From Chitinasiproducens palmae (GTDB taxonomy: Bacteria; Pseudomonadota; Gammaproteobacteria; Burkholderiales; Burkholderiaceae), in NCBI RefSeq assembly GCF_900095735.1, contig NZ_FNLO01000005.1:1-64000 (forward strand): 64,000 nucleotides of DNA, in the 5' to 3' direction. Within the stretch, counting starts at the first letter, position 1, and every line of letters starts with the position of its first letter. The notes under the pieces are model-generated. The model worked only from the letters and a program-made list of their open reading frames with translations, searched no databases and was not told where the DNA came from. The translations under genes were made by a program, and so were the position numbers. This document shows positions 25,658-34,518 of this stretch, piece by piece.

Positions 25658-26617
25658 TCATTGGCCCGCCTCGGCCGGCCAATGGAAACCAGGCTCGCCC
25701 GGTCCCGGCGACGCCGGCGGCGCGCCGAACAACAAGGTGCGCGGGTTGCCGCCGACCAGGTCAGCCGCGCGCGTGACACTGCGGGTGGCGGCGCGCACGT
25801 CGTCGGACAGGCTGTTCAATCTCGGCAGCGTGTCATAACCGACGCGCCCGGACAACTCGGCCACCGTCCGATCGAGATTCTGCAACGAAACGCTTGCGCG
25901 TTCAGCGGCCAGCCCCGCACGGTTCAGGTTGGTGAACAGGGGGCCGTCCGAGCGGTTCAGCGTCGCGGTCAGCGCGCGGGTCGAGGCGAGCGTCTGGTTC
26001 AATTGCGACACCGTTTCCGGCAACTGGCCCACGACCGGACGCAACTGTTCGGCGAGCGCGCCGAAACGGTCGGCCGCATGCTGGATGCTGGCCGCGGTAT
26101 CGAGCATGCGCTGACGCGTTTCCTGGTCGGACAGCGCCTGCAGGTTGGTCAGCAGCTTTTCCGACTGCGCCAGCAATGCCTCGCCACGCTTCTGCAGATC
26201 GCCGAGCAGGCTCGGCCGCATCGGCAGCCGCGCGATCTGCCCGGGCGGCGCAACCAGCGGCCGGCTGTCATGTCCGTTGTCGTCGAGTTGCATGTAGGCG
26301 AGGCCGGTCACGCCCTGATAGCCGAGACTCGCCACGGTCGATGCCGTCACCGGCGCACGGCGATCGACGGCGATGCGAATCACGATCTGCCCCGGCACCC
26401 GCGGGTCGAAGTCGATCTTCTCGACCCGGCCGACCGGCAGGCCGCGCAGCCGCACCAGCGCGTTCGGCGACAAACCGGTGACGCTGCCCCGGGTGACGAC
26501 TTCGTACGGCACCCGCTCCACCGTGTCGCGCTTCAGCCAGACGATGGTGAGAATGATCGCTGCGCCGAGCAGCAAGGTGAACAATCCGGCGACGAAAGCA
26601 TGCGACTTGTTTTCCAT
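25658..26617 (-). CDS. MCE/MlaD-family lipid-transport protein
   Basis: 319 residues with one N-terminal membrane anchor (HAFVAGLFTLLLGAAIILTIVWL) and a single MCE domain at about 38-115: VPYEVVTRGSVTGLSPNALVRLRGLPVGRVEKIDFDP, then YQGVTGLAYMQLDD. The long C-terminal region (about 130-290) is predicted helical, as expected for a tunnel or coiled assembly. MCE proteins form hexameric rings that carry phospholipids. The gene follows the ATPase gene by 5 bp. Confidence 0.93.
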   Translation of the reverse strand: MENKSHAFVAGLFTLLLGAAIILTIVWLKRDTVERVPYEVVTRGSVTGLSPNALVRLRGLPVGRVEKIDFDPRVPGQIVIRIAVDRRAPVTASTVASLGYQGVTGLAYMQLDDNGHDSRPLVAPPGQIARLPMRPSLLGDLQKRGEALLAQSEKLLTNLQALSDQETRQRMLDTAASIQHAADRFGALAEQLRPVVGQLPETVSQLNQTLASTRALTATLNRSDGPLFTNLNRAGLAAERASVSLQNLDRTVAELSGRVGYDTLPRLNSLSDDVRAATRSVTRAADLVGGNPRTLLFGAPPASPGPGEPGFHWPAEAGQ

Positions 26618-26622
26618 GTGTT

Positions 26623-27537
26623 TCAGTTCTCGCTCCGGAAAGCCCCGGCGTGGCTGCCAGCCAGCGCGGCACGCACGCGCTCCGGCGCCGCGGCAAGCCG
26701 CTCTGGCGGCAGGCCGCCGAGCGCACGCAGGCCGCGCTCGCCGAGGAAGTATTCGTTGACGAAGGGGTCGTCGAGCGCGGCGACCGTTTCGACGCTGCCG
26801 ACGCCCAGCACGCGCTTGTTGGCCAGCACCGCGACGCGGTTCGCCAACGCGACAAGCGTGTCGAGATCGTGGGTCACCATCACCACCGTCAGGCCGAGCG
26901 CGCGATGCAGCGTGCCGATCAGGTCGACGAACGCCTCGGAGGCGGCCGGGTCCAGCCCCGCCGTGGGCTCGTCGAGGAACAGCAGTTCAGGTTCGAGCAC
27001 GATGGCGCGCGCAATACCGACGCGCTTCACCATCCCGCCCGACAGGTCGGCGGGCATCTTCGCCGCGTCGGCCATCGTCAGACCGACCATCTCCAGCTTG
27101 AGCCGCACGATGTCGGTCATCAGGTCGTCCGGCACCCGGCCGAACTCGCGCACCGGCTGCGCGATGTTGTCGTACACCGACAGCGACGAAAACAGCGCGC
27201 CGTGCTGGAACAGCATGCCGATGCGGTTGCGCAGGCGGCGCTCCAGGCGGGCCGAGCGATGACCAAGGGCCTCGCCGAACACGCGGATCGTGCCAGCGGT
27301 GGGCGCCTCCAGCGCAAGGATCTGGCGCACCAGCGTGGTCTTGCCCGATCCGGAGCCACCGACCAGGCCCAATACCTCGCCGCGCCGCACGGTCAGATCG
27401 AGATTGTCGTGGATCACCGTGTCGCCGTACTGCTTGCGCAGGCCCTGGATTTCGATCACCGGCGCGCCCACCACTGGCGCAGCGTGCCGCCGCACCGCCG
27501 CGGTGAAATCGCCGTACTCGCCGCTGTACGCTTTCAT
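26623..27537 (-). CDS. MCE-system ABC transporter ATP-binding protein (MlaF-like)
   Basis: 304 residues from the ATG at 27537, overlapping the permease stop by 4 nt. ATPase motifs: Walker A GGSGSGKTT near residue 60, Q-loop MLFQHGALFSSLSVYDN (typical MlaF wording), signature LSGGMVKRVGIARAI, Walker B LLFLDEPTAGLDP and the switch His in VMVTHDLD. The C-terminus carries about 45 extra residues. It energises lipid transport with the adjacent permease and MCE protein. Confidence 0.95.
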   Translation of the reverse strand: MKAYSGEYGDFTAAVRRHAAPVVGAPVIEIQGLRKQYGDTVIHDNLDLTVRRGEVLGLVGGSGSGKTTLVRQILALEAPTAGTIRVFGEALGHRSARLERRLRNRIGMLFQHGALFSSLSVYDNIAQPVREFGRVPDDLMTDIVRLKLEMVGLTMADAAKMPADLSGGMVKRVGIARAIVLEPELLFLDEPTAGLDPAASEAFVDLIGTLHRALGLTVVMVTHDLDTLVALANRVAVLANKRVLGVGSVETVAALDDPFVNEYFLGERGLRALGGLPPERLAAAPERVRAALAGSHAGAFRSEN

Positions 27538-28670
27538 CGCAAGCCCACCTTGGAGAACAGGATCGCGAACACCGCATCGGCAATGATCACCGTGGTGATC
27601 GACGTCACCACCGATACCGTCGTGCCGTCGCCGAGGCTTTGCGAATTCGGCTTGATGCGCAGACCGAAGTGGCAGCCGACCAGCGCGATCAACACGCCGA
27701 ACACCAGCCCCTTGCCCAGGCCGATGTAGAGATTGGCGATTGGCACCGCCCGCTGCAACGCGGACACGAAGAAATGGAAATCGATGCCGAGCACCAGTTG
27801 CGATGCGACCATGCCACCGATCAGCGCAACGATGTCGGTCCACATCACCAGCAGCGGCATCGCGATGGCAAGTGCCAGCACGCGCGGCAGGATCAGCCGA
27901 CGTCCGGTCGAGATGCCCATCACGCGCATTGCGTCCAGCTCCTCGGTGAGCCGCATCACGCCGAGTTGCGCGGTAATTGCCGACCCGGAGCGGCCCGCGA
28001 CCAGGATCGCCGCGATCACCGGGCCGAGCTCGCGCACGATCGACAGACCCAGGATGTTGACGATGAAGGCACTCGCGCCGAAGGTCTGCAACTGCTGCGC
28101 GGACAGGTAGCCGAGCACGATGCCGAGCAGGAAGCCGACCAGCGCGGTGATGCCGAGCGCGCGCGCGCCGGCCGCATAGACATAGGCGGACAGCTCGCGC
28201 CAGGGCATCTGCCGGGGACGCCGGATCACCGCGGCGACATCGATCACGAAACCGCCAAGCAGCACGATGCCGTCGCGCAGATTGGCGACGAACACGAACA
28301 ACGCCAGCCCGAGCGCGGTGATCGGATCCGGGCGGCGCGGCGGCGTCCAGGGCGCCGACTGGTGATCGAGCGCCGCGATTCGTTCGAAAATCTCCCGCTG
28401 CGTGTCGCTCATCACGATCGCCGTCGGCAGGCTGCGCCCCCATGCACGCCACAGTGCCTGCGCGCCGACATGGTCCAGGCCGGTCAGCGAATCGAGCCGC
28501 CAGTCGGCGATGCCGCTGGCGCGGATCTGGCGCAGCAGCCGGCGCGCGTCGCGTGGATCGCGCGCCAGGCCCAGCGCGGTCCACGAACCAAGCAGGCGTG
28601 CCACGCCTTGCGCCTCGCCCTCGAGCACCACATCGGGAAAATCCGCCTGCTGGTCTGCGCTAGCTGTCAC
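27534..28670 (-). CDS. MCE-system permease with N-terminal STAS-like domain (MlaE/YrbE type)
   Basis: 378 residues, first gene of the operon. Residues 1-100 form a soluble STAS-like domain (VVLEGEAQGVARLLGSWTAL, WRLDSLTGLDHVGAQALWRAWG), a job done by a separate MlaB protein in other systems. The permease part has the MlaE signatures FLLGIVLGYLSAQQLQTFGA, IVRELGPVIAAILVAGRSGSAITAQLGVMRLTEELDAMRVMG and the end VVTSITTVIIADAVFAILFS. It is divergent from birA, with 108 bp between starts holding both promoters. Confidence 0.94.
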   Translation of the reverse strand: MTASADQQADFPDVVLEGEAQGVARLLGSWTALGLARDPRDARRLLRQIRASGIADWRLDSLTGLDHVGAQALWRAWGRSLPTAIVMSDTQREIFERIAALDHQSAPWTPPRRPDPITALGLALFVFVANLRDGIVLLGGFVIDVAAVIRRPRQMPWRELSAYVYAAGARALGITALVGFLLGIVLGYLSAQQLQTFGASAFIVNILGLSIVRELGPVIAAILVAGRSGSAITAQLGVMRLTEELDAMRVMGISTGRRLILPRVLALAIAMPLLVMWTDIVALIGGMVASQLVLGIDFHFFVSALQRAVPIANLYIGLGKGLVFGVLIALVGCHFGLRIKPNSQSLGDGTTVSVVTSITTVIIADAVFAILFSKVGLR

Positions 28671-28778
28671 TCCTCAACCCATCCGGCCGCTGTCGAATGG
28701 TCATTGTAGCGATCCCCAGCCCGCCGCACCTAGCCGCGACGCCGGCTTGGGCGCACGGCTTGCCGCTACAATGCCGCC

Positions 28779-29786
28779 ATGCTGCCCTCCGCCCCCACTG
28801 CCAGCGCCGCACCGGACGACGTGCCGGGCGATGCGCACTTCGATCTGGCGCGCGCGCGCGCCCGTCTGGCCGCCGACGCGCTGACCGCCGACTGGCAGTT
28901 GTCGTTCGTGTCGGAAACCGGTTCGACCAACGCCGACCTGCTGGCGCGGCTCGGCGCCCTCACCCGCGTGGCGGCGGACGCCGACCCGCTGAGCCGGCCG
29001 GCGCAGGCGCCGCGGCCGGAATGCCTCGTCGCCGGCACGCAGCGCGCGGGCCGTGGCCGCCAGGGACGCCCTTGGCAAAGTCCTCCGGGCAATGGCCTGC
29101 TTTGTTCCACCGCGATGGTCGTCGAGGCACCGGTCGGCAGCCTCAGCAGTCTCAGCCTGGTGGCGGGCGCCGCGCTGGTGACCGCACTGCGCTCGCTGCC
29201 GCTGACGGCACCGGAGCGCATTGCGCTGAAGTGGCCCAACGACGTCCTGCTGGACGGCCGCAAGCTGGCCGGCATCCTGATCGAACTGGCAGCGGCGCGC
29301 CACGGCCGGGCGGCGTTGGTGATCGGCGTGGGCATCAACCTGCGCGCGACGCCCGTCGCTACCCCGCCCGCCGTGGCGGACCGCGCGGCGGGCGCGGCCA
29401 CCGATGCGCAGCACGCGACCGCGCCGACTGCCCCGTCGGCCCTATCGGCCCTAACGGCCCGGTCGGCCCTGTCGCGCGCCAGCCTGGATGAATTGATCGC
29501 GGCCACGCCGGACTTTGCCGGCGACGTGCTGGTGGCCTGGCTCGTCGAACTGGCAAGATCGATCGCGCTGTTCGAACGCGCCGGTTTCGCACCGTTCCGG
29601 GACGTGTGGTGGCGCAATCACGCCTACGCGGGTCAGGCGGTGACGCTGTTCGACCAAGGGCAGCCCACGCTCGGCGGCATCGCGGCCGGCATCGACGAGA
29701 CTGGACGCCTGTTGATCGACGATGGCACCAGCGTGCGGCCGGTGAGCAGCGGCGACCTCTCGCTGCGCCTGAGTACGCAGCCATGA
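28779..29786 (+). CDS. birA: Biotin-[acetyl-CoA-carboxylase] ligase
   Basis: 335 residues. It makes biotinyl-AMP and attaches biotin to AccB and other carboxylases. Catalytic marks are [36 protein letters not shown] and [20 protein letters not shown], then VIGVGINL. There is no N-terminal DNA-binding domain, so it is a group I ligase that does not repress bio genes directly. A 9-bp in-frame array adds Ser-Ala-Leu repeats in a linker at about residues 220-231. It overlaps coaX by 4 nt (ATGA). Confidence 0.95.
   Translation: MLPSAPTASAAPDDVPGDAHFDLARARARLAADALTADWQLSFVSETGSTNADLLARLGALTRVAADADPLSRPAQAPRPECLVAGTQRAGRGRQGRPWQSPPGNGLLCSTAMVVEAPVGSLSSLSLVAGAALVTALRSLPLTAPERIALKWPNDVLLDGRKLAGILIELAAARHGRAALVIGVGINLRATPVATPPAVADRAAGAATDAQHATAPTAPSALSALTARSALSRASLDELIAATPDFAGDVLVAWLVELARSIALFERAGFAPFRDVWWRNHAYAGQAVTLFDQGQPTLGGIAAGIDETGRLLIDDGTSVRPVSSGDLSLRLSTQP
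29436..29471. repeat. 9-bp in-frame array inside birA
   Basis: Units TCGGCCCTA (29436), TCGGCCCTA (29445), ACGGCCCGG (29454) and TCGGCCCTG (29463) encode Ala-Leu-Ser-type repeats in a variable surface loop after the GVGIN motif. The unit length keeps the frame. Confidence 0.85.
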
Positions 29787-30622
29787 ACGCGCGCGAGGCA
29801 AGTCCACGCTCACCGCACTCGCCGCAATCTGGTTTTCCTGCGCTCCTGATCGACGCCGGCAACAGCCGCATCAAGTGGCTGCTGGCCGCGGCGGACGGTA
29901 CACGGCTGGCAGCCGGCCACCTGTCCCATGCGTGCGCGCCGGCGGAAACGGCGGCGTTCGATGCGCTGCCGCCACCCGCGACGGCCTGGCTGTCGAATGT
30001 GGCCGGCGACGCCGTTGGTGCGCGGCTACAGGCCGTGATCGCCGCCCGCTGGCTTGCTGTGCCGGTCCAGCGCGTACGCGCGTGCGCGCAGCAAGGCGGC
30101 GTGCGGAACGGCTATCGCGAACCTGGCCGTCTGGGCAGCGATCGCTGGGCCTCGCTGCTGGGCGCGCGCGCCGCCTTCCCGGGCGAAACGCTGCTGATCG
30201 CCACCTTCGGCACCGCCACCACGCTGGAGTTGCTGGAAGCCGACGGCCGCTTCACTGGCGGGCTGATCGCGCCGGGCTGGTCGCTGATGCTGCGCTCGCT
30301 CGGCGAACACACCGCGCAGTTGCCGGCACTGACGCCTGCCGCGGCCGAAGCGCTGGGCGCCGACCCCAGCCAGGCGTTCGCAAACGAGACCGCCCGTGCG
30401 ATGGTGGAAGGATGTCGGGCCGCGCAGGCCGGTTTGATCGAACGCGCATGGCGGGCGCGCCGCGAAGCCGATCCGGCGACGACGCTGCGCTGCGTGCTGG
30501 CCGGTGGCGCCGCCGACGAGATTGCACCCGTGCTGACCATTCCGCACACCCGGCATGACGATCTGGTGCTGGCTGGCCTGTACGAGATCGCGCGCGAAGC
30601 GATCGGTGCTTCGCCCGACTGA
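29783..30622 (+). CDS. coaX: Type III pantothenate kinase
   Basis: 279 residues from the ATG at 29783. It phosphorylates pantothenate, the first step of CoA synthesis. ASKHA-fold motifs: [15 protein letters not shown] (phosphate 1, with the catalytic Asp), [25 protein letters not shown] (phosphate 2) and [25 protein letters not shown]. The birA-coaX pairing is typical of beta-proteobacteria and links two cofactor pathways. A strong hairpin follows 15 bp after the stop. Confidence 0.95.
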   Translation: MNAREASPRSPHSPQSGFPALLIDAGNSRIKWLLAAADGTRLAAGHLSHACAPAETAAFDALPPPATAWLSNVAGDAVGARLQAVIAARWLAVPVQRVRACAQQGGVRNGYREPGRLGSDRWASLLGARAAFPGETLLIATFGTATTLELLEADGRFTGGLIAPGWSLMLRSLGEHTAQLPALTPAAAEALGADPSQAFANETARAMVEGCRAAQAGLIERAWRARREADPATTLRCVLAGGAADEIAPVLTIPHTRHDDLVLAGLYEIAREAIGASPD

Positions 30623-30636
30623 GGGGCGCAGCCGGA

Positions 30637-30655
30637 GCGGCCGGATACCGGCCGC
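30637..30655 (+). terminator. GC hairpin after coaX
   Basis: GCGGCCGG-ATA-CCGGCCGC is a perfect 8-bp stem with a 3-nt loop, starting 15 bp after the coaX stop and lying between convergent genes (hldE2 ends at 30786). It lacks a T tract, so it may be a transcript-stabilising hairpin or a Rho-assisted terminator. Confidence 0.55.
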
Positions 30656-30785
30656 GCAGATCGTAAGGCTGAATGGGCGGCTGTAGGGACCGCTGTTGGG
30701 GCGGCTGTGGGCGGCGTGCGGCAGGGCCGTGCCTGAGCGCTTAGTTCAAAAGTGAGCAGGAACGATGGCTGGCTGACGCCGGCGC

Positions 30786-31295
30786 TCAGCCCTGACGGAC
30801 GCGCGTCAGCAGCGCGGTGGTCGAGCGCTGATGCTCGAACGGGATGGCCAGCGCGGTGCCGCCGGTCGCCCGCACCAGCGCGGACTCGGGCAGGCTGTCC
30901 ATGTCGTAGTCGCCGCCCTTGACCAGGATGTCCGGCCGCAGCGCGCGGATCATCTCGATCGGCGTCGCCTCGTCGAACATCACCACGGCGTCGACCGATT
31001 GCAGCGCGGCGAGCAACGCCATGCGGTCGGATTCGGTATTGATCGGGCGGTCGTCGCCCTTGCCAAGCTGCCGTACCGAGGCGTCGCTGTTGACGCCGAC
31101 GATCAGGCAGCCGCCCAAGGCCCGCGCGCGCGCCAGATAGGTGACATGGCCACGGTGCAGGATGTCGAACACGCCGTTGGTGAAGACCACCGGGCCGGGC
31201 AACGAGTCGCGGCCGTGGACCAGATGTTCGAGCGACAGAAGCTTGCGCTCGAACTCCGGTGGCGTGGTCGGCGTGGAAGACGTCGGCTGACTCAT
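30786..31295 (-). CDS. hldE2: D-glycero-beta-D-manno-heptose 1-phosphate adenylyltransferase
   Basis: 169 residues from the ATG at 31295. It is the stand-alone nucleotidyltransferase half of HldE (also called rfaE2 or hldC), making ADP-heptose for the LPS core. The cytidylyltransferase-like motif is VVFTNGVFDILHRGHVTYLARAR (HxGH). GVNSDASVRQLGKGDDRPIN and DILVKGGDYD follow, and the Lys/Arg-poor end contains EHQRSTTALLTRV. It is 74 bp downstream of the ferritin-like gene, on the same strand. Confidence 0.95.
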   Translation of the reverse strand: MSQPTSSTPTTPPEFERKLLSLEHLVHGRDSLPGPVVFTNGVFDILHRGHVTYLARARALGGCLIVGVNSDASVRQLGKGDDRPINTESDRMALLAALQSVDAVVMFDEATPIEMIRALRPDILVKGGDYDMDSLPESALVRATGGTALAIPFEHQRSTTALLTRVRQG

Positions 31296-31369
31296 GGCAA
31301 TGCCTCGGTTGATGACGCGACGTGGCGACGTGGCGCGAAGTGTCGCGGCGTGGCCAAGCCTGGCCTGGC

Positions 31370-32239
31370 TCAGGCGTTCGCCGCAGCGTCCTGCTCGCTG
31401 GCCAGACGCGCCGTCACGGTCTTGCGGTAGCGGTTCAGTTCCTGTGCGGTGGCGAACTTCTGCTCGAACAGGATGGACATATTGTGGAGGATGCGATCGA
31501 CCACCTTGTTTTCCCAGCTCCCATCGAAGCGGATCTGCTCGTCGAGCCAGCGCTCCAGCCATTCCGGATCGGGCAGGCGCGACTGCACGGTGTCGTTCGG
31601 GAACAGGTCCTTGTTGACGTGCAGATTGGTCGGGTGCAGCGGCTTTTCGGTACGGCGCGCCGACGCCATCAACACGCCGATCTTCGCGAACGCGGCCCGC
31701 GCGGCATCGCCGTGCCGGCTCAGCGCGCGCTTCATGTAGCGCAGGTAGGCGCCGCCATGGCGCGCCTCGTCACGCGAGATCGTGTCGTAGATGTGCTTGA
31801 TGACCGGTTCGGTGTGCCAGTCGCCGGCGCAGCGATACCAATGGTTCAGCCGGATCTCGCCACAGAAGTGCAGCATCAGCGTTTCCAGCGGCGGCGCCGG
31901 GTCGAACGGGAAGCGCACCGCGTGCAGTTCTTCCTCGGTCGGCACGTGCTGCGGGGCGAAACGGCGCAGGTACTCCATCAGCACCAGCGCGTGTTTCTGT
32001 TCCTCGAAGAACCACACGCTCATGAACGCCGAGAAATCGCTGTCGTCGCGGTTGTCGCGCAGGAACATCTCCGTGGCGGGCAGTGCGGCCCACTCGGTGA
32101 TCGCGTTCATCTTGACGGTGATCGCCTGCTCATCGGACAGCTTGGACGCGTCGAACTTGTCCCAGGGGATGTCGCGCTCCATATCCCAACGAACCGATTC
32201 GAGCGACTTGTAGAGCTCGGGAAAAAGCATGCCGTTCAT
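31370..32239 (-). CDS. Ferritin-like diiron protein, acyl-ACP desaturase-related
   Basis: 289 residues. Carboxylate/His ligand pairs of a diiron four-helix bundle are visible: EWAALPATEMF, FFEEQKHALVLMEYL (EExxH variant with Gln-Lys), CGEIRLNHWYR and ISRDEARHGGAYLRYM (DExxH). The pattern matches type 2 fatty-acid desaturase relatives. It may desaturate an acyl chain or modify another lipid; the substrate is not evident. Either ATG 32239 or ATG 32230 could start it. It is divergent from the enoyl-CoA hydratase homologue. Confidence 0.82.
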   Translation of the reverse strand: MNGMLFPELYKSLESVRWDMERDIPWDKFDASKLSDEQAITVKMNAITEWAALPATEMFLRDNRDDSDFSAFMSVWFFEEQKHALVLMEYLRRFAPQHVPTEEELHAVRFPFDPAPPLETLMLHFCGEIRLNHWYRCAGDWHTEPVIKHIYDTISRDEARHGGAYLRYMKRALSRHGDAARAAFAKIGVLMASARRTEKPLHPTNLHVNKDLFPNDTVQSRLPDPEWLERWLDEQIRFDGSWENKVVDRILHNMSILFEQKFATAQELNRYRKTVTARLASEQDAAANA

Positions 32240-32614
32240 GTTTCAAATCCGAAATATCGTGCCCCACGGGAGCCGTGCAAGGGCGCTGCTTGTCGTCCTA
32301 CCCGTTTTGTCCTTGGCCAGGGCTGGCAGGAACGGCAGGGCTGATGCGGGACGGGGCATCCCGGCCGTCGGCGCAGATGCCGCGCCGACTACCGCCCAGC
32401 GCTCGACATGGCGCGTGGTACGGCTTTTTATGGCAAAGCGTTGCATATTAGCATGAGGGTCGTCCACCATGACCCGGGGCCCGGCGTCAAGTAAGCCGAA
32501 CGTCAGGTAAACCCAACGCTTGCACGCGCCGATGCGGCTAGGGTTAGCGCCGATGCCGGTTCGCGCACGCGCCGCTATGCTGCGGCGACGACCTTTCGAG
32601 CGGAAACCCTGCCC
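32240..32614. other. Divergent promoter region, no gene seen
   Basis: 375 bp between the ferritin-like gene and the enoyl-CoA hydratase homologue. Both promoters must lie here. The segment 32420-32460 is relatively AT-rich (TTTTTATGG, GCATATTAGCATG), but no confident hexamer pair or operator is seen. Confidence 0.45.
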
Positions 32615-33490
32615 ATGCACAGCGACGCGCCAGACTATTCCTCCTACCGCAGCCTAGCCTTCGAACGCCCGGCCGAAGGCGTGATCGAGATCGTGATGCA
32701 GCCGGGGCGCAACCGCAGCGGCCTGCCGACCACCGATCGCGACGGACACCGCGAACTCGCGCACGTGTGGCGCGACATCGATGCCGATCCGAGCGTGCGC
32801 GCCGCAGTGCTGCGCGGCACGGGTCCGGGCTTTTCCGGCGGTGGCGACCTCGCGCTGGTGGAGGAGATGATCGACACCTTCGAGGCGCGCGCCCGCGTCT
32901 GGCGCGAGGCGAGCGAACTGGTCTACAACCTGATCAATTGCTCGAAGCCCGTCGTGTCCGCGATCCACGGCCCAGCCGTCGGCGCGGGCCTGGTCGCCGG
33001 TTTGCTCGCCGACATCTCGGTGGCTGGACGCGGCGCGAAGATCGTCGACGGACACACCCGCCTGGGCGTCGCGGCCGGCGATCACGCCGCCATCGTCTGG
33101 CCGCTGCTGTGTGGCATGGCGAAGGCCAAATACCATCTGCTGTTGTGCGAGCCGATCGACGGCGCGGAGGCGGAACGCATCGGCCTCGTATCCGTCGCGG
33201 TCGAAGACGGCACCGAGCGCGAACGCGCGCTGGCGATCGCCGAGCGGCTGGCGGAAGGCTCGCAGACTGCGTTACGCTGGACCAAACACACGCTGAACAA
33301 CTGGCTGAGGCTGGCCGGTCCCAGCTTCGACGCGTCGCTGGCGCTGGAAATGCTTGGCTTCACGGGCCCGGACGCGCGTGAAGGCGTCGCATCGCTGCGA
33401 GAACGGCGCGAGCCGCGCTTCACGCGCGACGAGCCGTTCGGGGCGGCACCCGCCTCGGCGCGGCCGGCCGCGCGCGATGGCGAGACTTGA
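32615..33490 (+). CDS. Enoyl-CoA hydratase/isomerase family protein
   Basis: 291 residues with a crotonase fold. The oxyanion-hole segment is [25 protein letters not shown], followed by [34 protein letters not shown]. The positions that carry the catalytic Glu pair in crotonase read [17 protein letters not shown]. The normal E(x)nE pattern is not evident, so the reaction may be isomerisation, decarboxylation or hydrolysis, not hydration. The last 20 residues are Ala/Pro-rich. No beta-oxidation genes adjoin it. Confidence 0.87.
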   Translation: MHSDAPDYSSYRSLAFERPAEGVIEIVMQPGRNRSGLPTTDRDGHRELAHVWRDIDADPSVRAAVLRGTGPGFSGGGDLALVEEMIDTFEARARVWREASELVYNLINCSKPVVSAIHGPAVGAGLVAGLLADISVAGRGAKIVDGHTRLGVAAGDHAAIVWPLLCGMAKAKYHLLLCEPIDGAEAERIGLVSVAVEDGTERERALAIAERLAEGSQTALRWTKHTLNNWLRLAGPSFDASLALEMLGFTGPDAREGVASLRERREPRFTRDEPFGAAPASARPAARDGET

Positions 33491-33656
33491 GACGAGACGC
33501 GCACGCGCGTCGGATGCCCGGTGGTAAGAGGCTACGACGCTAATCGGCCAGGAGGCGCGCGGCAGCGAGGCAGTGCAGCGGCCGTAGCGCGGCCCCCGCA
33601 CCGGCCATCAAGGCTTGAGAACACCGGCTTCAGAACACCTATAGGGAGGACAGACC

Positions 33657-34415
33657 ATGAGCGCCAATGACACGAGCGGTATCCCGGGCTGGGATTTCTT
33701 CACCCGCGCCGCGGAGACGATGCGACAGACGCCGTTCGGCGCGGCCATGGGCACCGGCATGGGGACGGGCATGGGCATGCCGGGCGCCGGGGCACCCTGG
33801 TCGATGATGACCGACATGCTCGCGCCGCTGACCAACATCGACGATCTGGACCGGCGGATCAACGAGGTCCGTGCCGTCGAGCAGTGGCTGAAACTGAACC
33901 TCGGCATGGTGCAGTCGACCGCCCAGGCCCTGGAGGTGCAACGCGCCACGCTTGCCACCTTGAAGGCCTTCGGCTCGATGGCCGGCAGCGGCGCCGGCTT
34001 CGCGCAGGCCGGCTTCCCATTCGGGGCAGCGGCGACCGGCGCCGCTGGCGAGGCCAAGGCGCCACCGTCCGGACAGGCCAGTTCGGCGGGACAGGCCGGC
34101 GCGGGCACGACCAATCCGTTCACCGGTGCCGCGAGCGCCCATGGCATGCCGGACATGAGCGCGGCCACCGAAGGCGCGGCAACTTGGTGGCGCATGCTGA
34201 ACGACCAGTTCTCGCAGATCGCCAGCATGGCCAGCGCCGGGCTGACGCCGGCCGGAGGTGGCGGGGGCAGTGGCGCGGGACCGGATGCGGCTGCCGCGCC
34301 GGCTGGTGGAAGCGGCGGGGCCGGGGCGGGCGGGCCAGCCACCGAAGGCGTGCCGCCGGAGGCCGCGGAGCGCGACGATCCCGCCGCGGCGGCGCGCCGT
34401 CGCCGCAAGCCCTGA
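33657..34415 (+). CDS. PhaM-like polyhydroxyalkanoate granule-associated protein
   Basis: 252 residues with a strong GGGAGG site 7 bp before the ATG. PhaM of Cupriavidus activates PHA synthase and ties granules to the nucleoid. The family core is IPGWDFFTRAA at the start and MMTDMLAPLTNIDDLDRRINEVRAVEQWLKLNLGMVQSTAQALEVQRATLATLKAF at about residues 50-105. The tail from about 120 is Gly/Ala/Pro-rich and ends with ARRRRKP, a basic patch that could bind DNA. PHA storage is common in Burkholderiaceae. Confidence 0.88.
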   Translation: MSANDTSGIPGWDFFTRAAETMRQTPFGAAMGTGMGTGMGMPGAGAPWSMMTDMLAPLTNIDDLDRRINEVRAVEQWLKLNLGMVQSTAQALEVQRATLATLKAFGSMAGSGAGFAQAGFPFGAAATGAAGEAKAPPSGQASSAGQAGAGTTNPFTGAASAHGMPDMSAATEGAATWWRMLNDQFSQIASMASAGLTPAGGGGGSGAGPDAAAAPAGGSGGAGAGGPATEGVPPEAAERDDPAAAARRRRKP

Positions 34416-34518
34416 CGCGCAGACCGGGCGGTAGCGGCAGTGCCTGGCGATCACCGTGCCAGGGGTGCCAGGGGTGCTCAAGGGACGATCGCGCGAAGCG
34501 GCCGTTCAGGCCGTTCGC

